The notes: generated by a model from the sequence alone, not told the origin. Shown: positions 1 to 11,792, counted from the first letter of the stretch. The stretch is DNA of 64,000 nucleotides from Heliocidaris erythrogramma (GCA_025617745.1 CM046853.1:9378974-9442973), one strand, 5' to 3'. A program made the numbers and translations.

Positions 1-74
1 CAGATCCCCCCTCCCAAATGGTGAGTGTAATACATGTATATTTGTAAAATCAGTACTGATTTTCTTATTTAATA

Positions 75-241
75 GATAAATCTATATACCTACCTATTCT
101 GCTAGTCTCCTGACTACGCTACCCAATCGAGAACTAACACAAAAGAGTCACAATATTGTGTGTGTAACCCATTGTTATCCCCTTCGTCACTCACCCGCAT
201 GAATACGCAACGGCCATCTTCCTCTATTGCGAGCAACCCCA
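75..241. repeat. Inverted terminal repeat of element 1, left
   Basis: Reverse-complementary to 5765-5940. Shared landmarks are gactacgctaccc, gtcacaatattgtgtg, cattgttatccccttcg and acgcaacggccatcttcctc. The arms differ by several substitutions and small gaps. Confidence 0.9.
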
Positions 242-295
242 AGTACCGGTAATAAAACATGTTGCTTGCAAGGCGAGAGGAAGGAGGGAGGGTCA

Positions 296-391
296 TAGGT
301 AGGTATATAGATTTATCTAGTAAATAAGAAAATCAGTTCTGATTTTACAAATTTACTGCAATAAATCATATATACCTACCTATTATGCTAG
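296..391. repeat. Internal complementary region of element 1
   Basis: Its reverse complement reads as the right end of the element joined to the left end, passing through the junction at about 350-352. In DIRS elements this region serves as template for completing the ends of a circular DNA intermediate. It differs from the left end at a few positions, for example in the sequence around 52-68. Confidence 0.85.
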
Positions 392-444
392 ACTAGCAGC
401 CATTCAAACCGGGTGGCATGTTTTAAGTGAAGAAGGGAACAGGA

Positions 445-1445
445 TTACAGAGAAGACACAGCCGCCTTCAAGGTGGCTGACGCAAATAATTCCTCTCCTG
501 CAGGAACATCCCTGAGGTAGCAAGAAATGAAGGAATTGGGTGAACGCCAATAGGCAGCGCTCAAAATATCATTAAGTGTCACACCTTGAAAAAGGGCCCA
601 CGAAGTGCTAACACTACGAGTGTCATGAGCATTGGGTTTACTATATGATAAGAGAGCCTCTGGGCCGGCGGACCGAATAGCTTCAACAATCCATCTAGAA
701 ATGGAATCAAGAGAAGCAGGAGAAAAGGGCTCTCGAGTGATCAGAAACAACTGATCATCTTTGCGACGTGTCTTAGTCTTATCAATATACCATTTAAGAG
801 CTCTAACAGGACACCTTGTCCTCGCGCACTGACAAGAAGTCAGATAGTGAACAAAGAAAAACTTCAACAGGGCCAGAAGAAGCCGTCTGGTTTTGGCAAT
901 GAAAGAAGCTTTAGGAATCAATCTAACACCTTTTCTCTCCCAACGAACATGACCGGGAGTAAGACAGAGGGCATGAAGGGTACTGCGCCTCTGACCACAG
1001 GCAATGGCTACCAAAAAGAGTGTCTTCAACGTAAGATGGTGAAGCGAAGCTTCACTTAACGGTTCGAAAGGAGGCTTAGCCAGGGCTTCTAGAACCCGAG
1101 GCAAACTCCAAGAAGGGACTAATTGAGAACAAGGGGGACGTTCCAGAAAGAAAGACCGAATCAATTCACTCAACAGCTGGAATTAGAAATCCCCGAGCCA
1201 TCCGGAAACCCCGAATGAATGGCACCAATTGCAGACCGGTAACCTCGGATAGTAGAGATAGACCTTCCTTTGTTAAACAGCGAGATTAGAAAATACGCAA
1301 TTGAACCAATAGGAGCCTTAGACAGGGTTTGATCCCGTGCCTTACACCACTGAGAAAAGGCTGAAAGATGGGAATTGTAAATTTCCCTCGTAGAGACTCT
1401 ACGACTGGACATTACAAAGTCTGCGGCCCTTTCAGAAAGACCTGA
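445..1445 (-). pseudogene. Tyrosine recombinase of DIRS-like element 1, one frameshift
   Basis: The product would cut and rejoin DNA to integrate the circular intermediate. The N-terminal core-binding domain is read at about 1170-1445 (STRxxY, then a WC and a STIRGYRSAI motif). The catalytic domain is read from about 1173 to 445 in a different frame, so one frameshift near 1170 separates them. In the catalytic part (242 residues) the arginine lies in GQRRSTLHAL (R62/R63), the HxxR box is HDTR (H183, R186), and the nucleophile is Y219 in FISCYLRD. All catalytic residues I can recognise are present. The segment follows RNase H on the same strand, as expected for DIRS. It ends before the internal complementary region. 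Confidence 0.85.
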
Positions 1446-2180
1446 CTGTCTCGCAGATTCTCCGATAGGGGCCAAGCAGTCAAATGAAGGGACGCTGGAC
1501 TGTGGTGAAGAATCCCCGAAAGGGGTTGCGACACCAGATCCTACCTCCAGCGGGCCCCAGCAATTGTAAATGAGGGAAAAGACCTCTGGATGGAGCTTCC
1601 ATTCTGATGGAAGACACCTGCCCCGGGATAGGAAGTCCGCAATGAGGTTTTCCTGACCGGGGAAGAGGCAAAGAGGCAACAGGCATGATCCCCATGTGAT
1701 GACACCACTTCCACAGTTGCGCTGCTAAGGCATCCAGGGTGGCAGAACTAGTGCCTCCCTGCCGACTGATATAAGCCACAACTGTGACATTATCCATAAG
1801 AATCAGAACTGAACGACTGAAAAGTTGTCTTCTGAAGTGAAGCAGAATTAAGAAAACTGCCATGAATTCCAGGACATTGATATGGGGTAGAGTCCCAAGA
1901 TAAGACCAATCCCCTGAAACCGTACTGCCGTTGCAATGTCCGCCCCACCCTAGCCGAGAGGCATCTGTCGAGACTGAGATCGACGGAAGGGGGGTACGGA
2001 AGGACTTGCCTCGCGCGAGAAACTCCGCATTCGACCAACGGGAGAGAAGGGATTTGATTTCTACTGGTACTGGAATCCAGACCAAGAGAGAATCCCTGCA
2101 CGGTTTGTAAAACCTGAGGAGATGCCTTTGAAAAGGTCTCATAAGGAGCCGACAATCCTCTAGAACATCGACCAGACTGG
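1446..2180 (-). pseudogene. RNase H domain of DIRS-like element 1, with deleted C-terminal region
   Basis: An open frame covering 1480-2454 carries a DIRS-type RNase H, of which about residues 92-320 are in the true frame. Acidic residues are visible in STDASRLGWGG (D164), HINVLEFMAV (E196) and ILMDN (D221). The frame differs from that of the upstream reverse transcriptase, so there is a frameshift at about 2180-2230. After the PGQENLIADFLSR motif (near 1620-1660) the DLFAT...YAFPP stretch seen in element 2 is missing. The reading jumps from WG...LE almost straight to the recombinase N-terminus, which I read as an internal deletion. Confidence 0.8.
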
Positions 2181-3147
2181 CTAGATATAAGATAACTGAA
2201 GCCACTGCCTGGCCCTGACCCTTCTGGCCAGAATCAGCCTGCGAGCCGCTGAGACAATAGTGAGTATTCTGTCTCGACTGGGCCGAGCCAATTGATTCTG
2301 AATATCTAACACTGCCCCCAAAAAAACTGGTCGGCGTGTCGGAATCAATTGTGACTTTCCCCAATTTATTAGGAAACCTAAGTCTTGAGTGACTCTGACG
2401 AGCATGCGTGCCTCGTCTAAAAGACGATCTTGCGACTCCGCTAAGAGGAGCCAATCATCCAGATAGCAAAACAGCCGAAGGCCGCGGCGCCTCAGCAAGG
2501 CTGCCAAGACAGCCACTACCTGCATAAACACCCGAGGGGCTGGACGCAGCCCGAAGGGAAGAGCGCGAAAGCGGAAAGTCTCTGAAAGGAAGGAAAAACC
2601 CAGAAGGTCGCGTGAAGCGCGATGAATAGGGATATTGAAATACGCATCTTTGAGATCTATCGATATCGCGTAATCCTTCCTCTTGATCAACGAGAGAATT
2701 GAGGCGAGAGTTTCCATCCGAAAATGTACCGGAGGAATGAATTAGCTTATTCTTTTCAAATTCAGTATCAAACAGAGTTTTCCCGAGCGCTTGGGAATAA
2801 CGAAAATCGGAGAAAGAGAAAGACACGGCTGGTCTTTCACCCTATCTATAGTCCTTTTGTTCAACAGAGATTTGATCTCCGTTGAAGCGTGACAACGAGC
2901 CTGGGCAGACATGGGAGGTGAACGAGATCTTATAGACCCTCCGGGGAGCGAGGTTGATAGATATACAGAAGAATTCGTCTCGCACTACGGAGAGCACGAA
3001 GGCGTCCCCGGTGATGGCCTCCCAAGCCGGAAGAAAAGAATGAATTCGGCCACCTACCATATCGGACTGAACAAGCGCTCGGGGAAGACCGTCAAAGACT
3101 AGGCTTAGCCTTGTGCGAACCAGTTGCCTTGCCCCGCAGAGAGCCAC
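2181..3147 (-). pseudogene. Reverse transcriptase of DIRS-like element 1, frameshift and stop
   Basis: DIRS-type reverse transcriptase. The N-terminal part (GGRIHSFLPAWEAITGDAFV, about 2990-3060) is in one frame. A frameshift near 2900-2930 moves the reading into the frame holding the FVIPKRSGK motif (near 2780-2800), and a single in-frame TAA at about 2742 interrupts it. From 2717 to 2181 the palm is open: DLKDAYFNIPIH (catalytic D21 of that frame), LPFGLRPAPRVF, and YLDDWLL (D87, D88), followed by GKSQLIPTRRPVFLG. All three catalytic aspartates are intact, so inactivity here comes from the frame breaks. Confidence 0.88.
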
Positions 3148-4087
3148 GACTACCTCTCAAAGAGGCCCTGCCACGTCCACCTCTCCCGCGAGGGGGGTAT
3201 GACTGAACATCAGCAGGCAAGGCCACAGAAACTCGACTGTGTTGTCCCGAAGTGGGAGCAACAGCCCTCTGTCAGGAAGGAACCCGCGTCGGCTTAAAGG
3301 GAGCGCGGAACTGCTTTGTCATCTCAGTGATCTGTTTCCACGCATCAATCTCCCTTTGAAAAACTGTAGCGAATTGTCCGCCAAAGAGCGAGGGGCCCCG
3401 AGAAGGGACATCCCGGAGAAGTGAAGAAATGTCAGTCTCCTTAACCCCGAGGGCGGAGAGGGCCAAAACCCTACGGCGGTTCGTAATCGAAGCAGCCGCA
3501 CTGGAGAGTTGTGACCACTGCAGACATGAAAGAGTATGCAGCAGGTCATCAATAACCAGCTTATCACCATCAGTGAAAGCCTTGAAATGCGGCCAAGCGC
3601 ATACCGGTTCTGACTTGGCCGCCGACATTGCCCAAACGTCTATCCTCGGCCTTAAAGGAAGAGGAAGTAAGTGGATTGGGGGAACGCACCTCCAAAATCT
3701 CCGGAGAGAGAGAGACTTAGCTTTGAAAAAGCTATCCTGATCTTGGGAATTAAAGGCAAAGGCCTTACACTTAATCAAAGCAGGGTGCTTAACAAGAAGC
3801 CCGGATTCAATGCGGTTATACTCCGCCATGAATTCCTCCGTGAGGGAAATACCCTCAGAGGAAACCTGCTGTCTGAACCAACGAGAAGTCGAACCCTGCA
3901 CGCGGGCTGACTGAAATTCAGGGAGATATTTGGTCAACAAGGCAACCGCCTCCACCCCACAAAGGGAGAGCGATTGAGGCCCTGCCTGCTCCAACAATGT
4001 CGATTCAGAAACCGAAACTTGAGAAGCAGATTCCAATTCTGGCTCCGCTTGATTTGATTGGGACAATGGTCCACGAACAATAGCCAA
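3130..4087 (-). pseudogene. Gag-like C-terminal region of DIRS-like element 1
   Basis: An open frame of 271 codons (3272-4087) matches the gag-like region of element 2 in layout, ending with a LFGGQF motif and a basic WKQITEMTKQFRAPFKP segment. It is followed at about 3130-3195 by an arginine/glycine-rich stretch (RGRGGRGRAS...) that could bind nucleic acid. There is no zinc knuckle. It lies just upstream of the reverse transcriptase on the minus strand. It is assigned as gag by position and by similarity between the two elements, not by a known motif. Confidence 0.65.
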
Positions 4088-4179
4088 ATCAGGTGGATAC
4101 TCCCATGGGCCACTATACGTCTCCTCACCCGACGGAGCCCCCGAGGGCTGCGGGTATAGGAGACGCGAGAGACCCCGTC

Positions 4180-5355
4180 TCAGACAATGAGGTAACGAGG
4201 CAAGTCGGGCCGAATAGTCTCAGTGTCAGACCCTGGAAGAGGAATAGAAGCAGGGTCTGTGGTATCTGGTGAGAGGGACCAGCCCTGCCGCTGAGCAAAA
4301 ATCCGCATCATGCTAAGTATTTCAGATTGAGAAGGATCAGACGGGGCAGCAGCGGGCAAAGCCTTGCTTCTCTTAGTCCCCTTAGATGCGACCTTCTTAG
4401 GCTTCTTTTTAACTGGCTCAACAGGAGCCGAAGCCGTGACCCGCTTCTTAATTAGGGCGTCTGACAGACTTCGGGCGGTTCTCCGAAATAACTTCGGAAA
4501 CACGAACCAAACCCCCATCGGAGGGATGCCCGCCTCCCTCCAGGGGAGAAGTGCGCTGAGGGTATGTACCCAAAGTCGCGCACACACTACCCTTACTGGC
4601 TGAGCAACAAGAAGCTACAGCCACGGGTCGGGCGCTCGAGGCGCCAAGATGCGAGGGCAGACTGGGACAAGGTCTCAGTATTCGCCCATGAACTACTAAT
4701 AGTATGTGGAATCACTGTTGTTCCACCTGTGGGAGGCAATAGGAGACCACTAGTAGTCGCGCACTCGGGTGACAACACCTGATGCTCCGTAGAGCGCCCA
4801 TAGTTGTTGGCTTGAGCCTTCCCATCAGCTGGCAAATGCGACAGCCCGGGTAGTACTCGTTCATCGGCCGGGGGCTAGGGTATGAAAACCCGTGCCCGTG
4901 AGCTGCCCCGCAGTAGTGGCACTAGTCTCCCCTAGCGGATTTATGCGAGTCGTCGCAACCGTGCGGGAAACAGACGTCCCTCCTTCTGGTCTGTATGACC
5001 GGGGGATTGGATTTATGATATCCAAACCACTAGAACTTGACGTCAACCGCCCCGAAGCCACGGGCTTCGGGGTTGACGTCCCAAGCTCAACTAACGCCAC
5101 CCGCCCCGAAGCCGCGTGCTCCGAGGCTGGCAAACTCTGCGGGGTAACACCACTGGGCAACTTAGCTGCAGCCCTCCTCCCTCCCCCATGTACGAAAGTA
5201 CTAGGGAGATTTCTGGAAGGCCGAGTCGTCTTGCTAGACGACTCTTCAGAAGAAGCAGGTCTCCGTGACCTAACTGCTTCTTCTTCCGAACTTATATTGC
5301 TGCAATAAAACAGACAATAAAAGTATACAAAAATATGAAATACTTTAGAAAGCAC
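4180..5355 (-). pseudogene. Gag-like N-terminal region of DIRS-like element 1, broken
   Basis: The first protein-coding block after the leader on the minus strand. It is read in pieces: 4861-5355, 4593-4835 and 4180-4587, separated by stops and frame changes. It is rich in Ser, Pro and Thr. The last piece has a lysine-rich patch (EPVKKKPKKVASKGTKRSK, about 4370-4430) that resembles a nuclear localisation signal. It has no recognised domain. The role as a nucleocapsid-type protein is inferred from position only. Confidence 0.5.
5039..5080. repeat. Near-perfect hairpin in the gag-like region of element 1
   Basis: The arms GACGTCAACC...CCGAAGCC and GGCTTCGGGGTTGACGTC pair with a small bulge and a loop of about 3 nt. 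Confidence 0.7.
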
Positions 5356-5593
5356 GCAATAATAAACCTAAAAATTTTGGGGAAACGCACAAAAATTCTA
5401 CAGACAAACACCGTTTAATACAAACACCGAATCTAACAGGATCGGGTCAAACAGAGACACGAGCAAGACACAGAGAAATAACTACGTGGGGCTGCCTGAA
5501 ATAACTGCCTGAAAAGGAACATAAAATATCCCTTGCAAATGGCAAAAAGTGACATAAAAACACAAGAGTACTATAATCTAGAACGAAAATAAG

Positions 5594-5695
5594 TACAGAA
5601 TAGTGCTTTTAAGGGCAGAATAGTGTTTTAAGGGCAGAATAGTGTTTTAAGGGCAGAATAGTGTTTTAAGGGCAGAATAGTGCTTTTAAGGGCGT
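5594..5695. repeat. Short tandem repeat in the leader of element 1
   Basis: About five copies of a 19-21 bp unit built on gggcagaatagtgttttaa, in the untranslated leader between the right terminal repeat and the gag-like region. Confidence 0.9.
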
Positions 5696-5764
5696 AAAAG
5701 CGCGCTGAAAAGATACAAAATGACCTGAATTCAGGAGCGCCGTGACTCGACAACCTAACTCGAC

Positions 5765-5940
5765 GGGTGCGAGCAAGAAAGAGGAAGATGGCCGTTGCGT
5801 ATTACTGCGGGTGAGTGGCGAAGGGGATAACAATGGGATTGCGGGGGGTGCGCACACAATATTGTGACTCATTTGTATTAAAGTTCTCGAACGGGTAGCG
5901 TAGTCAAGGGACTAGCATAATAGGTAGGTATATCTGATTT
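5765..5940. repeat. Inverted terminal repeat of element 1, right
   Basis: Reverse complement of 75-241, as shown by the matching gatggccgttgcgt, cgaaggggataacaatggg and cacaatattgtgactc words. This is the 5' (leader) end of the element on its coding strand. Confidence 0.9.
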
Positions 5941-6046
5941 ATTGCAGTAAATTAAGCCGATAGCGGTAAGTGCACGCACTTCGGGCCATTTGAATAGATC
6001 CAAGCTACCTAAATAAGCATTCTTGAGAACTACGTGTATAACTTAC

Positions 6047-6149
6047 GTAGGATCTGGTATCCCAGTTGCGCTGCAACTCAGCACAAGTGGTAGACGTTTG
6101 TCTCCATAAACCTGATCAGGGTGCACCACTATAGAAGGTGGAACATCAT
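6047..6149 (-). CDS. Exon 2 of an immunoglobulin-superfamily gene (first half of Ig domain 1)
   Basis: A 103-nt internal exon. The acceptor is AAATCCTACAG (minus strand, AG at 6151-6150) and the donor is GTAAGT (6046-6041). It starts with 2 nt completing a codon, then 33 open codons, then 2 nt (phase 2 at the end). The peptide begins DVPPSIVVHPDQ and reaches RLPLVLSCSATGIPDP: the A strand, the B-strand cysteine in LSCSATG and the G-x-P-x-P turn that precede the C-strand tryptophan of an I-set Ig domain. The Trp and second Cys must lie in a later exon outside the window. The start phase matches exon 1 at 15710, giving signal peptide then Ig. The PP-x-I start and the turn recall first Ig domains of L1/neuroglian and contactin-type adhesion proteins, but the family is not certain. 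Confidence 0.86.
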
Positions 6150-6420
6150 CTGTAGGATTTAAAAAATTATTGGTATTTTCATATTAGACGAGATTCATAT
6201 GTGTACTTGCTTCTGCTACTAATAATGCTGCTACTCCTATTGCTACTACCACTCTCAACAAGGGTGACTACAGTTACTGCTACTTCTACTACTACTACTG
6301 ATTCTAAATGTATTTTTAATGCTACTAACACTACTACCATCATTACAACCAAATACTTTGCTACTGTACTGAAAACCTTTCAGAAAGAGTGGAAGCAACA
6401 TCCATTTAAAAAATCACTTT

Positions 6421-6630
6421 ATGTCTCTGCTTTCTTCTTCACCTTCTCTTTCGATGCATCCCTCTCATTTTCTGTCTGCCTTTTTTTTGTATCCTGTAAT
6501 TTTCTTCCTTTTCCTCTCTATTTCTGCCTCCCTCTATTTTGCTTTCTTTCTTTCCCTCTATTTTACTTTCTCTACCTCTCTTTTCCTGCATTTCTCTCTC
6601 CCCCTCCTCCCTCCCTCCCTCACTCACTCA

Positions 6631-6661
<31 letters not shown>

Positions 6662-6720
6662 CCTCCTCTCTCATTTTCTCTCTTTCTTACCTTTTTCTCT
6701 TCTTAATCCTTCCTGTACCC
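6421..6720. repeat. Pyrimidine-rich tract with (CT)n microsatellite
   Basis: About 300 nt, almost all C and T on the plus strand, with a pure CT run at about 6630-6656. Open reading frames across it (Leu/Ser/Phe-rich) are compositional. Confidence 0.95.
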
Positions 6721-9700
6721 CTAATTTTCACAATACTGCTTCTAGAACATGGAATAATTTCCCAACATTATAATGACAACAGTCAATTTTAATGAAGGGC
6801 AAAATCCCTGCCCCTCCACTTTCATTCATTAACCCAATTCTTTTAGTTATTCGCCTGTAAGTAAAATAGGCAGGGATGCCATAATATTTCAAAAAACGTA
6901 CTATAAACATGTATCCTAATATGGTAACTTAATATCACATAGACAGAGACATAAGTCCCTGTAAATTCATATAATTTAATCCAGTTTGCAGCATATTTAT
7001 AATAAATTACCCCCTCCTCCAATAACCAATCTCACATCAGCCTGGATCAAACTACAAGGCAATACATGTTCTGCCAGGGTCAAACCAAGGAGGTACTAGG
7101 CAAGCTCCTTGGTCAAACTGTGCACTACACAAAAGTAATTTGTTTTTCAAGCAATGAGAAGGTATTCCCTTGGGGTTTATAGATCATTTTTGCTTTTGCT
7201 ACCGGCAGGTGGCGTACATATGGGTGTGCACATTGGCACTATGCTTGCAGGGAACCACATTAGTGACCAATCACTGAAGAGAATACTTATTTTTCCTTGT
7301 AATTCATCATTTCTTTCCCATAATTCTTATATGGTTCTCGATCATCCCAACTTTAGATAATCATCTCCCATAAGTATGGGGGTCTAAATTGGGAGCGACA
7401 ATCCTTGAAATTTGATTTAATTTTGCAATCTGTCATAGATTTAGAAGTCCGTAACTGCTGAGAAATGCCAGCTGGGGGTGGGTGGATCCATATTCTATTG
7501 GACACTGAACAGAAAGGTAAGATACTGAATCTTTTTTTTTCTTCCATACCTTTAAATGACAAAAGTAATATAATTAATCTCATATGTTCATATTAGATTT
7601 CTTTCTATTAGTAGTCTTCAAAATCAAGACCCCCCAAGATCATTTTCAGAAGGCAACAGCAGTACAACATCAAGATTTTCAAAATTTAAGTAGCTATTTC
7701 ACATACCTCATAATTTCTATGAATAGAATAAACACACCTGTCCATAAAACAAAAACTAACATTGGTCTTAATGGGTGACTGATTTCAAACTCACACCCAC
7801 ATAAATGCTTGAACAATTTGTAATGTAGGCCTGAATAAGTCATAGTCAAAAAGTATCCCGACTATTCTTTTCAAATAAATGTATACAAGTTTTAGTCCAG
7901 TTTTCATATGACCTGTTCATATAGGTACTTGATCTTTCAATTGCTGTAGGTGGTTAAAATTTGATATTGCTACAAATATTTTGTGACAAAGAAAATCTTG
8001 TATTCATTTTAAAAATTCAAAATAGGTTAATGACTTAAAAATTCAAATATCATCAAATTATATCCATTCAAGAATGTAAAAGGCAACGTGATAGAAAAGT
8101 TATCTAATAATGAAATTAAATTGCATCTTAAGAGTCAAAATAAAACTCTCGTTTTTTCCTGCTCTCGTTTTTTCCTGCTGAAAAACATGGTCATCTGGTT
8201 TGTGAAGAAGCACACACGATATAGCCATATAGCTGTATAGGCCGCTGGGGCAAGGAAAGCTAGATAAATATTGCTCCAGACTCTGCACCTTCACACACTA
8301 TGTACATTAGCTTCTTCACCTATTACAGGGATTTGATTTCCCCCCTTGACATTTCAAAATCAAATGGGGGAAGAATATTAAACAAACGTATTGATCAACT
8401 GCATCTGAATATTGGATTCAGAGAGAAATGTGAGGACTGTAATTTGAGGCAATATAAACATAGGCCGCCATTACACGCATCGACCAACATTGTTTTAATT
8501 CCCACATTGATGAAGAGGGAAGATTTGGGGCTTCTAAATAAATAGACTTTAGTGGGTGTAAATCTTTCTTCAGAGGGCAATGTTTTGTAACTTGATATAT
8601 TCTTAATTTTATGGGAAGGAAATTGTCTATTTTGGCTTGGAATTAAGAAGTGATTGATATTCAAATGATTAAAAGTCCCCTAATTATTGGACGATAGTAA
8701 CTTGTCCTGGCTACTAGGGTACCAAACAAAAGAGTTATACATCTCAAACCTGCCTTAATTTGAATACGATTCTGACACACTCCTTGAGTATATTTGAATA
8801 TTTAATCATTGATATGCATTATCTCATCATTTTAATGTTATTATCATAATCTTACCTAACCTGCTACAGAAAACTATGGAAAAGGTGGCTTACGATTGGT
8901 TAGAACAGAAGTAAGCAGTACAAAAGAATCACTGCACTTCAAATATCTTTTTTCTTTACCTGAAGTATACAGCATTTGTCAAAAAGGATAGTTACCTCTC
9001 ATGTTTCACAACTTGATCAAATTGATGAAAAACAACCTGAAGATTTTTCATTCAATACATGAACTGAAATAAATATATAAATATAGTAAACATATAAGGA
9101 AAAGATCAAGCAAGGTTGAGCCAAGTAAATTAAAATTCTTTGCTAGACATCGCCCCCCCCCCCCCCCCTCCCTCCGAGTAAACATTCTATCCTGATGTAT
9201 TTTGATTAGAAGAGAACCAACTCTCTTTTGTCACCCAATGAATCAAGAGCAAGAGGGTAGCGTTAGAAACATGAATTCACTAATGGAAAATGCTAATGCG
9301 GCCCTTGCGCTATGCCAGGCACGATTTCCGTCCAAATTACAAACCACTTCCGTATTGAACCCTGGACAACCTGCCAAATGGACTTTGATGAAAGTATTGT
9401 TTTTTTCATGAGCCTTTTTCTTTCCCAAATCCCTTCCTTAGCAATGACCTTTCCCATGTCTTTCCCTATGTCAAGTCTAATCTTTTACTAGCCTCTTCAC
9501 CAAATTGACAGGTGTTATTTTACAAAAGAACAAGATGATTATATTCATGCTTTGTGTGCTCAAAAATTTGAAGAAGTAATTGTACCAAGTAGCAGACGTC
9601 TAATTAACTACATTTGATGCTTCATTCTTTACATAAACTTGTGATGACTTACAAACAACTTGGAGGACATCTGAACATGTTTTCCTGTCCATCTATACAC

Positions 9701-10740
9701 ACATATTGTGTACAAAATGTCGAAGACAATCATTTTGTATCATACTTGGTTCTAGTGATTGTCTCTTGGCATTATGTTGCACTCATGTTTCACCTACTTT
9801 CTCCCATTTCTTTTCTACATTTTCTATACCTGTCATATCAATCTCTCTTTTGTATAGCATATCTCAATATCTTCAGTCTTTCATAGTTCATACCCAAGAT
9901 ATTTTGCTTTGGTTCTAATATATTTTCTTCTTCTTTACACTCTACCTTTCTCTCTCTTTCTCCTTGCCCCTCTCTCTGCCCCCACCCCCATTTTCTCTCT
10001 CCCATCATCTCAACTTCTATACTAACCGAAATATAAATAATAATATAATTCTTGCAATCACTAGATACAAACCTATGAATTGCTACCTGATAACATTATC
10101 TTGGAAGGTAAAAATCTCTTAATAGTTCAAACCGGTTTGAATATTGGTTGAGATGTTAACACACTTTAAATTGGAACATATTGCAGTTCATGTTCAATGG
10201 TATGTACTCAATTAAAGCTGTTAAATCTTTCTTTATAGGTAATTAATTCATAATTATTATTCGCTTTAGTAAAGAAAACTTTGTAATAATCATCGTTATT
10301 ACTAGTAGTAACTGATCATTATCATTTAAATACCTGAAAAATTTAAAATATAATAGCAAGACATTACAAAGTGAGATACCACCATTAAAAGGTATCATGA
10401 AAAGCATTAATGCAGTATTTGTAGTGCAAAGTAGCGGTAATTTAAACTTTAAGCTACAAGCATTATGTTATGCAAAAAAAAAATGGGTATTAGATAACAG
10501 TCTGGACGCTGTTGTGTTCATCATGTACTCCAGCTATAAATAAAAGATCATTTTAGCCAAAACCTTTTAAGTTTGCGCTCAGCAAATCTGGTCATATCAC
10601 GGTGAAATCCTTAGCTGCCATTATTTATGACCCTAATTCCTCTTGTTATTACCATCTGTATGTCTATGCTAAGCACATGAAAGCTTTTGCCCATTTCCAA
10701 TGAATCTTTTAACCTTGAGTTTATCTATAAACTGTTACTG

Positions 10741-10820
10741 TTGAGAGCCAGAAAGGCGTTAACTCTCATAAGTTTTACACAGAGTTAACGTCCTTCTTGC
10801 TCTTAGCAGGCAATGTATAC
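10741..10820. repeat. Foldback repeat, copy 1
   Basis: Arms TTGAGAGCCAGAAAGGCG... and ...CGTCCTTCTTGCTCTTAGC flank a loop of about 14 nt with GTTAACTC/GAGTTAAC at the stem base. It belongs to a seven-copy family in this window. Confidence 0.85.
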
Positions 10821-10905
10821 ATATCACATGGGCATATATTCTGAAATAACCATGCATGCATATATGGCTTCCTGACATTTCATTCCGTATAATCTGGTAT
10901 TAATT

Positions 10906-11049
10906 GATAAATACTAATCGAAATGGAAATCATCATTAGTAAGAACTTCAAACTGAATATTAAAAAAACATGGATGTATTTAAAAACCAAGTTAATTTGA
11001 ATTTGAAATCATTAGAAATATGTAACTGAAATAATATCATGAAGGTGAT
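10906..11049 (+). repeat. 144-bp dispersed duplication, copy A
   Basis: Nearly identical to 12666-12809 in the same orientation. Roughly the first 120 nt match without a difference that I can see; the last 25 nt differ at a few positions. Confidence 0.93.
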
Positions 11050-11261
11050 CTACAAACTGTAATGAGTAAAGAGACACATGAATTAATCAATTTATGGTAC
11101 TAAGTACATGAAGTGATGAATAAGTTTTACTGTACACATGTATATTTAAAAGTAACGCACAAAGAACACATAAGGCAAAATGGTGGATAGCAGTTTTTTT
11201 TTACACAGATACAAAAAAAGCTTGACATGCAGCAATGTCCAGACTTTACCAAATATCACAG

Positions 11262-11345
11262 ATCTGCAGCATGCCAGAAGGATATTAACTCTGTCCAAAA
11301 TGATACATGTTAACCTCCTTCTAACACTAAACAGACAATATATGT
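11262..11345. repeat. Foldback repeat, copy 2 (degenerate)
   Basis: GCCAGAAGGATATTAACTC and ATGTTAACCTCCTTCTAACAC pair imperfectly. It is followed by the family's trailing word CAGACAATATATG. Confidence 0.7.
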
Positions 11346-11439
11346 GAGAATGTAACTGAACATTTATTTTATTTTTACATGATGAAAGCCCATTACCATC
11401 CTTGTGTGAAAGTGCTTTTTTTCAATGATAATCATATTC

Positions 11440-11760
11440 TGAAATCCCAAACTGCTGTGGATCACATGGTTTGCGATTCAAGTCCTGCCGCAGCACTAAT
11501 GTCCTTTGGCAAGACATTAATCTACATTTGCCACTCTCCAACCAGGTGTTAAATGGGTACCCGGTAGGGTGCGAATGTCACTGTGACTGGAATAGTATAT
11601 GTGCGCCTGTAAAATGGCAGCCAGACTGGAATGCTCCCTTGTGGAGTGGAGAATGTGCATTATAAGTGCAGAATCGTAATAGGATCCAATAACCGAGGTA
11701 ATAATACACTGTAAAGCGCTTTGAGCAGTTGCTAACTGGAAAGGCGCCATATAAATACAG

Positions 11761-11790
<30 letters not shown>
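11440..11790 (+). mobile_element. tRNA-derived SINE with ATT tail
   Basis: A degenerate B-box-like region (gcgattcaagtcc, 11472-11484) is followed by a body shared with the copy at 59140 (gtcctttggcaagac, atttgccactctcca). The tail block holds gcgctttgagcag and ggcgccatataaatacag and ends in (ATT)n at 11761-11790. The A box is not clear. No protein is encoded; the Asn-rich reading of the tail is an artefact. Confidence 0.8.

Positions 11791-11792
<2 letters not shown>

Larger units (their letters stand above)
40..5953 (-). mobile_element. DIRS-like tyrosine-recombinase retrotransposon, element 1 (decayed)
   Basis: A retroelement of about 5.9 kb whose coding strand is minus, in the order gag-like, reverse transcriptase, RNase H, tyrosine recombinase. 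It has inverted terminal repeats (75-241 and 5765-5940) and an internal complementary region (296-391), with no LTR and no integrase, which is the DIRS architecture. The edges were set by comparing the ends with the internal complementary region: the joined ends share only ATT (40-42 and 5951-5953). Every coding segment is broken by at least one frameshift or stop, and the terminal repeats have diverged, so this is an old copy. It lies in an intron of the IgSF gene, in the same orientation as that gene. Confidence 0.9.

Noticed and set aside
5594..5695. CRISPR-like array
   Set aside because: Units are contiguous 19-21 bp tandem repeats without spacers, in a retroelement leader of a eukaryotic genome.
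6201..6792. 190- and 123-codon frames rich in Leu, Ser and Phe
   Set aside because: They lie in the CT-rich tract. Composition explains the openness and there is no domain or splice support.
7480..7518. Short open exon-like stretch before GTAAGA at 7517
   Set aside because: Only 15 codons with a weak acceptor; it is also inside the IgSF intron on the opposite strand.
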